A stretch of DNA of 64,000 nt from Flavobacteriales bacterium (lineage in GTDB: Bacteria; Bacteroidota; Bacteroidia; Flavobacteriales_D; Parvicellaceae). The stretch is from assembly GCA_025210295.1 (NCBI GenBank), contig JAOASC010000048.1:286977-350976 (forward strand), read 5' to 3'. Positions 44,387 to 53,282 of the stretch are shown in pieces (positions within the stretch are counted from its first letter, which is position 1; each line of letters opens with the position of its first letter). The notes below the pieces were generated by a model. The model was given only the letters and a program-made list of their open reading frames with translations. It made no database searches and was not told the origin of the DNA. The translations under genes and the position numbers were made by a program.

Positions 44387-45103
44387 TTATAAAATTAGCA
44401 TGGTTAAAGCCATTAAAATCATAATAGCGTTTTCGATAAATGTAGCTTCGGTCATTGGTAATTTTAAAGCAGTTCCTAAACAAGCACATCTAATTGCTTT
44501 TTTATCTAACAATGTTTTTGTTACTCCTATTGTAGTTATGCCAAGAATAATAAGAGTTACAATTAATGCAGTTTTAATTTCCAACCTCAATAAAAACATT
44601 AAACCTAAAGCTGTTTCTATAAATGGATAAACTGTTGCATAAATAGGAACTTTTTTTGCTAAAGGATCATACATTCTAAATGAATCAGGAAAGCCTTTTA
44701 GATCTAACATTTTAAAGAAACTAAATACGACATAGAATAATCCCATAAAATCTAGCATTACTTCTTGAATAGACCAATTTTTGTAATGGATTAGATTACT
44801 GGCAACCGTTATATAAAGAAGGATAAGTAATAAGGGTTTTAATTGTTGAAGTTTAGATTTTTCAGTCCCCATTTCAAAATCGGTTAATACTGTATTGTTT
44901 ACCTTTTCTTCTATACTATATTTTTCAGGTAAAGAATCCTTTAAAATTGATAAAGAAATATGTTGGCTCATTGTTATTTCTGCTTCTCCTACTTCTAAGT
45001 TTACATCAACAGCTAGAACATTATCTATTGAACTAATGTATTTTTCGACTGACGCTTTACAGCCATTACAAGTCATCCCTGTGATTTTATATGTATGTTT
45101 CAT
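44387..45103 (-). CDS. HMA domain fused to MauE/DoxX-like membrane domain
   Basis: N-terminal heavy-metal domain with ITGMTCNGCKASVEK (residues 5-20) and a C-terminal part with four membrane helices of the MauE/DoxX type, including CACLGTALKLP, a cysteine pair seen in such proteins. Might pass metal or electrons across the membrane. Sits between cusB and the TolC gene. Confidence 0.82.
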   Translation of the reverse strand: MKHTYKITGMTCNGCKASVEKYISSIDNVLAVDVNLEVGEAEITMSQHISLSILKDSLPEKYSIEEKVNNTVLTDFEMGTEKSKLQQLKPLLLILLYITVASNLIHYKNWSIQEVMLDFMGLFYVVFSFFKMLDLKGFPDSFRMYDPLAKKVPIYATVYPFIETALGLMFLLRLEIKTALIVTLIILGITTIGVTKTLLDKKAIRCACLGTALKLPMTEATFIENAIMILMALTMLIL

Positions 45104-45131
45104 TTTATTATACTTTTCAAATTAATATTAA

Positions 45132-45148
45132 TGCCCATTATGGGCTTA
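45132..45148 (-). repeat. Stop-codon hairpin shared with the provirus-like element
   Basis: Identical 17-mer to 32008-32024: TAA followed by palindrome GCCCATAATGGGC on the minus strand, at the end of the TolC gene. Confidence 0.5.
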
Positions 45149-46387
45149 AAATTTAGTAATTCGCTCTATATTAGCCTGAGCTATATTGGCTTTCAATTCA
45201 GCTTGATATATCCCTAAATCAAAATCTAATAGTTGATTTTGAACCATTAATAATTCCTCAAACCCCTTACCAGTTGAACTGTACTCTGATAATAGGACAT
45301 CATAAGCCATTTGCATAGTGCTGGATTGATTTTGGTATAAACTATTTTCTAGTAATCCATTGTCATAATCAGCTTTATAATTAATTAGTAGACGTATCAT
45401 TTTATCGGTAATTGTTTCTTTTTTTACTTCAAGTGATTGTTGAATTAGTTTTTCTTCTTCGATTTTTGCTTGGTACGATTTCCTATAAATAGGAATAGAC
45501 AGCATAATTTTTGGAACAAGAATATCTCTGCCATTATTCACAGGATTTGCATCTGTCCTTCGACCAACCATACTATAATCTAACCCCAGTCCAATAGTAG
45601 GTTTATTCATGTTGCCATTAACAACAATGGAATTATTAGATTGCTCTATTTGATAATTAACTTGAGCTATTAGTGGATGATTGTTTTCAATCTTATTTTT
45701 GAAAGATGCTAGGTCATATTCTAAAACGGGAAGGGCTAAACTATCTACTATTTCTATTTTTGTACTTGTAGGTTGTTTAGTTAATTCATTAATATTAGAT
45801 TCAAATACTAATTTTTGATTCTCAATTATAAGGAGTTGTTGCCTTAATGATTGAAGTTTAGTTTGAACTCTTAAAACATCTGCTAAAGTTGCTTGTCCAC
45901 TTTCAACCTTTGCCAATGAAATTGCTTCTAAAGATTCAAAAAGCTTGATGTTATCCTTTATAATAGCTTGTTTCTGGTCTAAAAAGTATAATTGGTAATA
46001 GGCACTTTTTACTTGGTAAAACAAATCTAATTTTACAATTGATAGTTGTTCATACTTAGCTTTAGACATAGAAATAACAACCTCTTCCTTAGATTTTAAA
46101 GTACCAAACCAAGGAAACATTTGAGATGCACTAACCATCATCATTTGTGGTCCTAATCTAGTTTCAGGTCTAAGAGCAGGTACGCCAATCCCTAATTGTG
46201 GGTTGGGTAATTGATTCACCTGATTTTTCTTTTCTAATACTGATTGATATTCTAATTCAATAGACTTTAATTGCGTGTTGTTTTCTACAACCAATTGTAA
46301 TAATGAGTCTAATGATTGAGCATTTAAAGGCTCAATCCGAAATACTAGAATAATGCAGAATAAGAATATGTATTTAACTGTTTTCAT
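45146..46387 (-). CDS. cusC: TolC-family outer-membrane factor (CusC-like)
   Basis: 413 residues, signal peptide and two OEP repeats (about residues 25-215 and 230-410), with LDSLLQLVVENNTQLKSIEL and the turn QLPNPQLGIGVPALRPET common to this family. No lipobox. Starts 1 bp after the pump stop, so it belongs to the same operon and gives the outer-membrane duct. Confidence 0.9.
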   Translation of the reverse strand: MKTVKYIFLFCIILVFRIEPLNAQSLDSLLQLVVENNTQLKSIELEYQSVLEKKNQVNQLPNPQLGIGVPALRPETRLGPQMMMVSASQMFPWFGTLKSKEEVVISMSKAKYEQLSIVKLDLFYQVKSAYYQLYFLDQKQAIIKDNIKLFESLEAISLAKVESGQATLADVLRVQTKLQSLRQQLLIIENQKLVFESNINELTKQPTSTKIEIVDSLALPVLEYDLASFKNKIENNHPLIAQVNYQIEQSNNSIVVNGNMNKPTIGLGLDYSMVGRRTDANPVNNGRDILVPKIMLSIPIYRKSYQAKIEEEKLIQQSLEVKKETITDKMIRLLINYKADYDNGLLENSLYQNQSSTMQMAYDVLLSEYSSTGKGFEELLMVQNQLLDFDLGIYQAELKANIAQANIERITKF

Positions 46388-46388
46388 C

Positions 46389-49300
46389 CTATTTGTTTTT
46401 AGCTGATTCTTTTTGTGATTTATAAAGCCCCCATTTAAACCTAATTTCTTGCCACACGAAATAAAGTACAGGCACGGTAAACATGGTTATAATGTTTAAT
46501 ACCATCCCTCCAAATGAGGGAATAGCCATTGGTAGCATGATATCTGATCCTTTACCTGTGGAGGTCAAAATGGGAAGTAAAGCTAAAATAGTAGTTGCTG
46601 TAGTCATCATGGCTGGTTTTACTCTTCTTAACCCTCCCTCGACAACAGCATCTTTTATTTCGGCAATGGTTTTAGGTTTATTCGATTTAAAACTGTCTTT
46701 AAGGAAAGTAGCTACCAAAACTCCATCATCAGTGGCAATTCCAAAAAGAGCTAAAAACCCAACCCAAACCGCTACACTTAAATTAATATGTTGCACTTGA
46801 AATAAGTCTCTCATGTTTGTTCCAAACAAATCAAAATTCAAGAACCAATCTTGACCATACAACCAAATCATAATAAACCCTCCTGAAAAGGCAACAAATA
46901 CACCAGAGAAAACGAATAATGATGTAATTACCGATTTAAACTGGAAGTAAAGAATCAAGAAAATTAGTACTAAAGCAATAGGAATAACTATGCCTAATCT
47001 TTTATTCGCTCTTACTTGTTGCTCATAGTTACCTGCAAACTTATAAGTAATACCAGTTGGGACATTTAATACTCCTTCACTTGTTTTTTTATCAAAATAA
47101 GCTTGAGCATCTTTAACTAATTCTACTTCGGAAAATCCATCTTCTTTGTCAAATAAAACATAACCAATTAAAAAGCCATCTTCACTTTTTATGGATTGAG
47201 GTCCTTGTTCGTACTTTATTTCAACTAAGTCTCCGAGAGGGACTTGTGTTCCAGTTGGTGTTGCGATAGATATAGCTTTAATTTTCTCAGGGTCATTTCT
47301 TAATTCTAAAGGATAACGTAATCTAATACCGTATCTTTCTCTTCCTTCAACAGTAGAACTCATTACCATACCGCCTATGGCGGTTTGTATTTGATTTTGA
47401 ACCTCTACAACAGACAATCCATGCTTACTGATAATCTCTCTTTTAATATCCAACATCAAATATGGTTTCCCAACAATCCGTTCAGCAAATACAGCAGAAG
47501 ATTTAACGCCTTTAACTTCCTTTAAAAACATTTCAAGTTCTAATCCGAATGCTTCAATGGTTTTTAAATCAGCTCCTTTTACTTTAATGCCCATAGGTGC
47601 TCTCATACCAGTCTGCAACATTACTAATCGAGTTTCTATTGGTTGCAATTTAGGTGCAGAAGTTAAAGAAGGTAATTTTGTTGCTTTTACAATTTCTGCC
47701 CATATATCATCTGGAGATTTAATATGTTCTCTCCATTGTCTGAAATAATTACCATTATTATCAGGAATTAAGTCTCCATTTTTATCCATCAAAAATACAC
47801 CTTTGCCATCCACTTTAAAACGAACTCTGTGTCCGTCTTTATCCAATTTGTATTCCGATTTGTAAGAGATTATATTTTCATACATGCTCATAGGAGCAGG
47901 GTCTAAAGAACTTTCAATTCTACCAGCCTTTCCAACAACCATTTCAACTTCTGGTATTGATGAAACAGACATATCTAATAATCGAAGATTTACTTCATTC
48001 ATCTCCATTCCAGAATGGGGCATTGATGTTGGCATCAACAAAAATGACCCTTCGTTTAATGAAGGCATAAATTCTTGTCCTGTATTCTTAAAAACAGAAT
48101 AACCACCAATTAAAAGCATTATCAATAATCCAATGAAGACATATTTAACAGAGATTAAAAACCTTAAAATCTTTTCATAAAAATGTATTATCAAGTAGAA
48201 AAAACTAATAAGTAGTCCTATAATTAGTACGACAAAAATGAAGTTTGTTAATTCACTTTTTAACACTCCCAATGGCATCCATGTTTTTGCCAATAACCAA
48301 GCTACGAGTAGGGCATAAGTTATGTTTCTTGCATAATCAAATCTTAAAATCCATTGCTCTGATTTTTTATCTTTGTAATAACTGTTTATTATTCCTCCAA
48401 CACCTACAACTAATCCAAAAAAACCAAAGAAAGAATAAGATGTAAATAGAAGAGCAATTGAAAACAACACTAACCCTCCGTTACTAAAATAACTTGATGT
48501 TTTTCCTTTGCTTTTAAATTTGAATAACTGGACAGCCAAAGCAGGAATCACAGTAATTGCTAGAATAATAGATGCAATTAGAGCAAACGATTTTGTATAA
48601 GCCAAAGGTCTAAATAGTTTTCCTTCTGAAGCTTCCATAGTAAAAACAGGCAAGAAACTTACAATAGTAGTAGCAACAGCTGTTATTACAGCAGAAGCAA
48701 CATCTACAGTAGCAATATATATCGTTTTTTGAAGGGGTTGATCTTCAGGTGCAATCTTCATTTGGGTAATCATACTTTCGGTAAGTACAATTCCCATATC
48801 TACCATTGTTCCTACAGCAATTGCAATTCCTGAAAGTGCAACTATATTGGCATCAACACCAAAGTATCGCATCCCAATAAAACACATAAAAACAGCCACA
48901 GGCAAAGAGGCAGAAATAAGTAAAGAAGATTTTAAATTAAGTAGCATCAGGATGACTACAATAATTGTAATGAGTACTTCTAATGTTAAAGCTTCTTCTA
49001 GCGTGCCTATGGTTTCATTTATTAATTGAGTTCTATCGTAAAATGGGACAATAGTAATTTGAGAAACTGTTCCATCAGCTAATGTTTTACTCGGTAAACC
49101 TCCTTTTAGTTCTTCAATTTTCTTTTTGACATTATTAATAATTTCAAGAGGGTTTGCTCCGTATCTAGCAACAACAACACCACCCACAGCAGGAGCACCT
49201 CCTTTATCAAGTATTCCTCTTCTTGTTGCAGGACCAAGATGAACGACTGCAATATCCTTAATTCGAATGGGAACATTATCAGTTACTTTAACAACACTTT

Positions 49301-50087
49301 GTTCTATATCTTCAATGGATTTTACATAGCCTAACCCCCTCACAAAGTATTCAGCCATGTTAATTTCAAGCGTTTGAGCACCAATATCAAGGTTACTTTC
49401 TTTGGTCGCTTTCATTACTTGATTAAGCGTAATACCGTAAGCTTTCATTTTATCAGGATTAACATCTACTTGATATTCTTTTACAAATCCACCTATTGAT
49501 GCAACTTCTGAAACACCTCCTGATGATTGCAAGGCATTCTTAACATAAAAATCCTGTATGGTTCGTAATTCTTGTAAATCCCAACCGCCTGTTGTATTAC
49601 CGTCTTTATCTCTTCCTTCAAGCGTGTACCAATATATTTGACCTAGAGCAGTTGCGTCTGGACCAAGTGTAGGCTGAACTCCATCTGGAAGTAGATTGGC
49701 AGGTAAGGAGTTTAACTTTTCTAAAATTCGGCTTCGACTCCAATAGAACTCTACATCCTCATCAAAGATTAAGTAAACACTAGAAAATCCAAACATGGAA
49801 TTACTTCTCACACTTTTTACACCCGGTATGCCGAGTAGGGAGGAAGTAAGCGGATAGGTAATTTGATCCTCTACATCTTGTGGAGAACGCCCCATCCATT
49901 TGGTAAACACAATTTGTTGATTTTCTCCAATATCTGGAATAGCATCAACAGCTACTGGATCTCTTGGTAACCAATCTGATTCAAAATTGAATGGAGCGAT
50001 TACTAACCCCCAAATGACAAACAAACCTAGCAATAACCATGCTACAAGTTTGTTATCAAGAAAAAACTTGATAATATTATTTAACAT
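46389..50087 (-). CDS. cusA: CusA-type RND pump (monovalent Cu/Ag family)
   Basis: 1232 residues, HME-RND type. The TM4 region reads SGIAIAVGTMVDMGIVLTES, matching the CusA/SilA signature (VGxMVD) and not the DFGxxVDG form of the pump at 34029, so Cu(I)/Ag(I) is the expected substrate. About 190 residues longer than E. coli CusA because of inserted hydrophobic segments near residues 530-640. Preceded on its mRNA by a long inverted repeat. Confidence 0.92.
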   Translation of the reverse strand: MLNNIIKFFLDNKLVAWLLLGLFVIWGLVIAPFNFESDWLPRDPVAVDAIPDIGENQQIVFTKWMGRSPQDVEDQITYPLTSSLLGIPGVKSVRSNSMFGFSSVYLIFDEDVEFYWSRSRILEKLNSLPANLLPDGVQPTLGPDATALGQIYWYTLEGRDKDGNTTGGWDLQELRTIQDFYVKNALQSSGGVSEVASIGGFVKEYQVDVNPDKMKAYGITLNQVMKATKESNLDIGAQTLEINMAEYFVRGLGYVKSIEDIEQSVVKVTDNVPIRIKDIAVVHLGPATRRGILDKGGAPAVGGVVVARYGANPLEIINNVKKKIEELKGGLPSKTLADGTVSQITIVPFYDRTQLINETIGTLEEALTLEVLITIIVVILMLLNLKSSLLISASLPVAVFMCFIGMRYFGVDANIVALSGIAIAVGTMVDMGIVLTESMITQMKIAPEDQPLQKTIYIATVDVASAVITAVATTIVSFLPVFTMEASEGKLFRPLAYTKSFALIASIILAITVIPALAVQLFKFKSKGKTSSYFSNGGLVLFSIALLFTSYSFFGFFGLVVGVGGIINSYYKDKKSEQWILRFDYARNITYALLVAWLLAKTWMPLGVLKSELTNFIFVVLIIGLLISFFYLIIHFYEKILRFLISVKYVFIGLLIMLLIGGYSVFKNTGQEFMPSLNEGSFLLMPTSMPHSGMEMNEVNLRLLDMSVSSIPEVEMVVGKAGRIESSLDPAPMSMYENIISYKSEYKLDKDGHRVRFKVDGKGVFLMDKNGDLIPDNNGNYFRQWREHIKSPDDIWAEIVKATKLPSLTSAPKLQPIETRLVMLQTGMRAPMGIKVKGADLKTIEAFGLELEMFLKEVKGVKSSAVFAERIVGKPYLMLDIKREIISKHGLSVVEVQNQIQTAIGGMVMSSTVEGRERYGIRLRYPLELRNDPEKIKAISIATPTGTQVPLGDLVEIKYEQGPQSIKSEDGFLIGYVLFDKEDGFSEVELVKDAQAYFDKKTSEGVLNVPTGITYKFAGNYEQQVRANKRLGIVIPIALVLIFLILYFQFKSVITSLFVFSGVFVAFSGGFIMIWLYGQDWFLNFDLFGTNMRDLFQVQHINLSVAVWVGFLALFGIATDDGVLVATFLKDSFKSNKPKTIAEIKDAVVEGGLRRVKPAMMTTATTILALLPILTSTGKGSDIMLPMAIPSFGGMVLNIITMFTVPVLYFVWQEIRFKWGLYKSQKESAKNK

Positions 50088-50096
50088 CTTTAAATT

Positions 50097-50157
50097 ATTT
50101 TTTTGATAAACACAGTTAGCCCTTGCACATAGCGTGAAGGGAAATCATCAAAAAAAT
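50097..50157 (-). other. Long inverted repeat in the cusA leader
   Basis: ATTTTTTTGAT (50097-50107) and its exact complement ATCAAAAAAAT (50147-50157) enclose an inner hairpin CCCTTgCAC / GTGAAGGG (50120-50141). May attenuate or separate cusA from the upstream gene. Confidence 0.55.
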
Positions 50158-50161
50158 AAAA

Positions 50162-50638
50162 TCAAATACGGAATACTTGGTGTAGGATAGAAATATCCTT
50201 TGTAATTGGGGGTGGAATGTAATGAGTATAGTTTACATACTTATTGGATGTTTTAAAAAGATCAATATTAGGAAATAGAACTATAACAGCTACTAAAACT
50301 TGTTGAAATTGTTCTAATGAAAAATCTGAAATTTCTAATTCGCCACCATTATCTATAACTAAGCTTTCATTATGACAACAATTTCCTTTAACTGTTTCTC
50401 TATTATGACAGCTTTTAATTTCATTTTTTGGAGCTTCACAACAAGAAAGTGACTTCTTTTCCTGTTTAGGTTGCATCATCTCGCAAGGTTCTGCATCTCC
50501 AAAAAAACTAAAACTTTCTAATTCTCCTCCACAATAATGAATATCCATAGAAAAGCCTATTGATGAAGAAAACATCAAAAAAGCCATAAACATGGCAAGT
50601 GCTCGATATGAAAATTTAGTATCCATTATATTTAACAT
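50162..50638 (-). CDS. HYC_CC_PP family protein
   Basis: Signal peptide, then the hallmark HYCGGE near residue 35, later paired cysteines (SCCEAPKN, GNCCHNES) and a closing YIPPPI. This Bacteroidota-only family accompanies metal efflux genes and is probably a periplasmic metal-binding protein. Two in-frame ATGs (50638, 50626); the -7 box spacing favours the second. Confidence 0.8.
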   Translation of the reverse strand: MLNIMDTKFSYRALAMFMAFLMFSSSIGFSMDIHYCGGELESFSFFGDAEPCEMMQPKQEKKSLSCCEAPKNEIKSCHNRETVKGNCCHNESLVIDNGGELEISDFSLEQFQQVLVAVIVLFPNIDLFKTSNKYVNYTHYIPPPITKDISILHQVFRI

Positions 50639-50648
50639 ACATGTAACG

Positions 50649-50656
50649 CAAAATTA
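50649..50656 (-). promoter_or_regulatory. -7 element upstream of the HYC_CC_PP/cus genes
   Basis: TAATTTTG on the minus strand matches TAnnTTTG. Transcription would begin about 16 bases before the ATG at 50626. Confidence 0.5.
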
Positions 50657-50711
50657 CAACATATATTGTTACTTACGAAATAGTTAATGTGATATTAATT
50701 ATTTCACAGTA

Positions 50712-50933
50712 TTAACAACATTGAGAATCACCACAACTCCCATTTTCTTGAATAGGTGGGCATGGTACTGTTCCGTAAGAACAATATACACAGCAGTCAC
50801 CTTCTAGCGGTTTTAATAATTCATTGCAACTTTCACATTGGTAAAACCAAGAACAGGCGTCAGTGGGCATTGTTTCAGTTTTTTGATGTTGACATTTAGG
50901 GCAAGTCAAAGTTGATTCTAATATAACATTCAT
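50712..50933 (-). CDS. GDCCVxC domain protein
   Basis: 73 residues with CPKC, CESC, GDCCVYCSYG and a terminal CGDSQCC, a thiol-rich zinc-ribbon-like protein of the GDCCVxC family. It follows the MerTP-like gene by 1 bp. Such proteins are seen with mercury-transport genes; role probably metal capture. Confidence 0.85.
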   Translation of the reverse strand: MNVILESTLTCPKCQHQKTETMPTDACSWFYQCESCNELLKPLEGDCCVYCSYGTVPCPPIQENGSCGDSQCC

Positions 50934-50934
50934 T

Positions 50935-51531
50935 CTAATTATTTTTTATTGGTTTGTATCCAATACTATTAATTGCTTGATTGATTTCTTCGATTGAAGT
51001 TTGTTTTGTGTCAAATTCAATTACTGTATTTTTCTTTTCATAAGAAGTTTTAACACTCACGATTCCATTTAATTCATTTACAGCAAAATCGACATGGTTT
51101 TGACAAGCATCACAGGTCATCCCTTCAATTTGAATTTCTACTTTTTTAATATTCGAATCATTGTCAACTACAACTTCTTTTTTGTTGTCTGGGAAAATTA
51201 AATGAGAATAATAAGGAATCGTTATAGAAATAAATGAAAATAGAGTCATTCCTATAAGGAAACTTCTTTTTTGATAAAATTTGGGCTTTACAATTTCGCA
51301 TCCGCAATCATCTACCTTTTTAGGATTTAAATGTGCATACCAAGCATATCCAATAGCAATGATTGCAATTCCTATTAAATAAGGACGAAATGGCTCCATC
51401 CAAGACAAACTAGAAGAAGCACCTCCAATTCCTGCTATTGCTGCAATTAAAGGAGGAATGCAACACGAAGATGCTGCTAAAGCGGCAATTACTCCAGTAA
51501 TAATGGCTTTTTTTGAATTTCCTTTTTCCAT
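50935..51531 (-). CDS. merTP: MerTP-like mercuric transport protein (MerT-MerP fusion)
   Basis: Three membrane helices with the paired cysteines of MerT in ASSCCIPPLIAA and a cytoplasmic-loop DCGCE, then a MerP-type HMA domain with EGMTCDACQNHV near residue 140. Takes up Hg(II) in mer systems. No MerA reductase lies in the window. 1 bp after the regulator gene. Confidence 0.88.
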   Translation of the reverse strand: MEKGNSKKAIITGVIAALAASSCCIPPLIAAIAGIGGASSSLSWMEPFRPYLIGIAIIAIGYAWYAHLNPKKVDDCGCEIVKPKFYQKRSFLIGMTLFSFISITIPYYSHLIFPDNKKEVVVDNDSNIKKVEIQIEGMTCDACQNHVDFAVNELNGIVSVKTSYEKKNTVIEFDTKQTSIEEINQAINSIGYKPIKNN

Positions 51532-51532
51532 A

Positions 51533-51910
51533 TTAAGCAGTTTTAAGAATCATAGATTTGTTCAGTAAAATGAAAATATGATTGATAATTTCTATTGAAT
51601 CAGAATTAATATGATAATAAATTGTTTGACCCATTTTTTCACTTCTCAATAGATTTGATTCTTTGAGTTTTCTTAGTTGCTGAGAAATTGCTGAAATAGA
51701 TATACCCAGAATATCACTTAGATCACAAACGCAAATCTTATCCTCAGTCATAACCAGATAAAGAATTTTTAGTCTCGTGTCGTTACCTGCCAAATTCATT
51801 ATTTGAGAAGCTTGGCTGATTTCATTAGAAATTTCTTCCAATTTTTCTATGCCTCTATTTATCAAGCTAACATTAGCACAGCCACGAATACAGTTTTGCT
51901 CAGTTTTCAT
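51533..51910 (-). CDS. ArsR/SmtB-family metalloregulator
   Basis: Winged helix (KILYLVMTEDKICVCDLSDI; ISAISQQLRKLKESN) with the metal-sensing ICVCDL motif in helix 3 typical of ArsR/CadC-type repressors and an extra N-terminal Cys pair (CIRGC). First gene of the leftward half. Two palindromes flank its promoter. Confidence 0.9.
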   Translation of the reverse strand: MKTEQNCIRGCANVSLINRGIEKLEEISNEISQASQIMNLAGNDTRLKILYLVMTEDKICVCDLSDILGISISAISQQLRKLKESNLLRSEKMGQTIYYHINSDSIEIINHIFILLNKSMILKTA

Positions 51911-51917
51911 AATTTAT

Positions 51918-51976
51918 TATTTAAGCGAACGCTTAAATACAAATATAGACAAACTATTTAAGCATTCGCTTAAATA
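51918..51976 (-). promoter_or_regulatory. ArsR promoter with two palindromic operators
   Basis: TATTTAAGCGAACGCTTAAATA (51918-51939 less two central bases is a palindrome) and TATTTAAGCATTCGCTTAAATA cut in the same way at 51955-51976, 37 bp between centres. TATATTTG, the -7 box on the minus strand, lies between them at 51940-51947, so the first operator covers the transcription start. The remaining 210 bases to the tRNA gene hold nothing I recognise. Confidence 0.85.
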
Positions 51977-52189
51977 AAGGATTATTGTTTATCCGATCAT
52001 TTCTTGACTATAAATAACATGCTTCAAAATTTGGTTTGATTTCTTACTATTTTGTAGTAGTTTAGAATTAATCCTAGGAACTTAATGTGGTCTTAATCTA
52101 CTTATATCGCTTCCTTTGATCTCCCTCAGAATTAACTCAAAATCTTCCATTAAAAAGTTCGATACTTCCCCGAAGTTGACAACATTTAT

Positions 52190-52262
52190 GCAGAGGTGGC
52201 GGAAAGGTATACGCGCTTGTTTTAGAAACAAGATTTTGAGGGTTCGAATCCCTCTCTCTGTA
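52190..52262 (+). tRNA. tRNA-Leu (TAG) without a long variable arm
   Basis: Acceptor GCAGAGG/TCTCTGT, anticodon stem CTTGT-TTTAGAA-ACAAG giving TAG, T arm GAGGG-TTCGAAT-CCCTC and the Leu-like D arm GTGGCGGAAAGGTATACGCG. The variable region is only ATTTT, whereas leucine tRNAs normally have a long arm. No CCA is encoded. Possibly degenerate, or an unusual functional gene. Confidence 0.75.
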
Positions 52263-52336
52263 CAAAAAAATGTATATTTATATACTTAGAAACTGAAACA
52301 AAATCTAGTATTACATTTACCCATTACAACAAAAAC

Positions 52337-52735
52337 ATGAAAGAATCTTTAGTCTTAAAAACAATTTTTAATGTTAAACCATCATTTATGTATAACGCTT
52401 GGTTAGATAGTAAAATTCATTCTGAAATGACTGGAGGTGAAGCTGAATGTTCAAAAGTAGTATCGGATACTTTTTCTGCTTGGGCTGGGTATATTACGGG
52501 GACAAACATTGAATTAATTGAGAACAAAAAAATTGTTCAAACTTGGCGGACTACCGAATTTGATGAAGCTGATGAAGATTCTATCCTTGTGATTGAATTC
52601 ACTGAAACCCCTGAAGGTAAAACTGAGCTGTTACTCACACACACCAACATCCCAGAAGGACAAACACAATACAAGCAAGGTTGGCTTGATCATTATTTCT
52701 TACCTATAAAAGACTATATCAAGACATTAAAATAG
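52337..52735 (+). CDS. SRPBCC / AHSA1-like protein
   Basis: 132 residues. START-like helix-grip fold: ESLVLKTIFNVKPSFMYNAW at the start, FSAWAGYITG, then KIVQTWRTTEFDE and a C-terminal long helix (QGWLDHYFLPIKDYIKTL). Binds small hydrophobic ligands in the superfamily; substrate unknown. Confidence 0.85.
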   Translation: MKESLVLKTIFNVKPSFMYNAWLDSKIHSEMTGGEAECSKVVSDTFSAWAGYITGTNIELIENKKIVQTWRTTEFDEADEDSILVIEFTETPEGKTELLLTHTNIPEGQTQYKQGWLDHYFLPIKDYIKTLK

Positions 52736-52773
52736 ATCACTAATTTTTCTTCTTTATCTGTTTTATGAATATT

Positions 52774-52807
52774 AAGTTCATTTAGTACTGAACTTTTTGT
52801 ACATTTG
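52774..52807 (+). promoter_or_regulatory. Promoter and inverted repeat of the GbsR-like gene
   Basis: TACATTTG (52800-52807) is a perfect -7 box, 8 nt before the ATG at 52815, predicting a leaderless mRNA. Just upstream AAGTTCA (52774-52780) mirrors TGAACTT (52789-52795): a likely autoregulatory operator. Confidence 0.6.
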
Positions 52808-52814
52808 GAAAATA

Positions 52815-53276
52815 ATGACAGAAAAAGATCAATATATTGAACAAGTTGGGCTATTTTACGAAAAGTATGGCCTCCCTAAGATGGCAGGAAGAATATTGGG
52901 CTATCTAATTGCTTCATCTACTGAAAACAACTCTTTCGATGATTTAATGAATGCTTTACAGGCTAGTAAAGGTTCTATTAGTGGCAACCTTAAACTGTTG
53001 ACCAATCAGAAAATGATTGAAAAGCACATGGTTACAGGAATTAGGCAATCATATTATCGAATAGCAACGAATAGTTTAAACAATATGATTGCCTCAAAAG
53101 TTGCTTCTATTGGACTATTTAAAGATATTATCGCCAAAGGAATTGCATTAAATGATAACGATGAAAGTTGGGTTAAAAACGAACTTAAATCCATTCACAG
53201 TTATTATGAATTCTTAGAAAATGAGATTCCTAAATTGCGGCTTAAATGGGAGCAATTGAATGCCAATAATAAATAA
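52815..53276 (+). CDS. GbsR/MarR-family transcriptional regulator
   Basis: 154 residues from ATG 52815; the upstream TTG at 52797 lies inside the promoter. Winged helix with KMAGRILGYLIASS, then ALQASKGSISGNLKLLTNQ (recognition helix), and a C-terminal dimerisation coil. Probably controls the DUF6653-like gene 6 bp downstream. Confidence 0.85.
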   Translation: MTEKDQYIEQVGLFYEKYGLPKMAGRILGYLIASSTENNSFDDLMNALQASKGSISGNLKLLTNQKMIEKHMVTGIRQSYYRIATNSLNNMIASKVASIGLFKDIIAKGIALNDNDESWVKNELKSIHSYYEFLENEIPKLRLKWEQLNANNK

Positions 53277-53282
53277 AAGAAG

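Noticed and set aside
12874..52170. 10-mer GATACTTCCC at 12874 and 52161 as attachment-site cores
   Set aside because: Ten-base matches occur many times by chance in 64 kb; flanks do not match.
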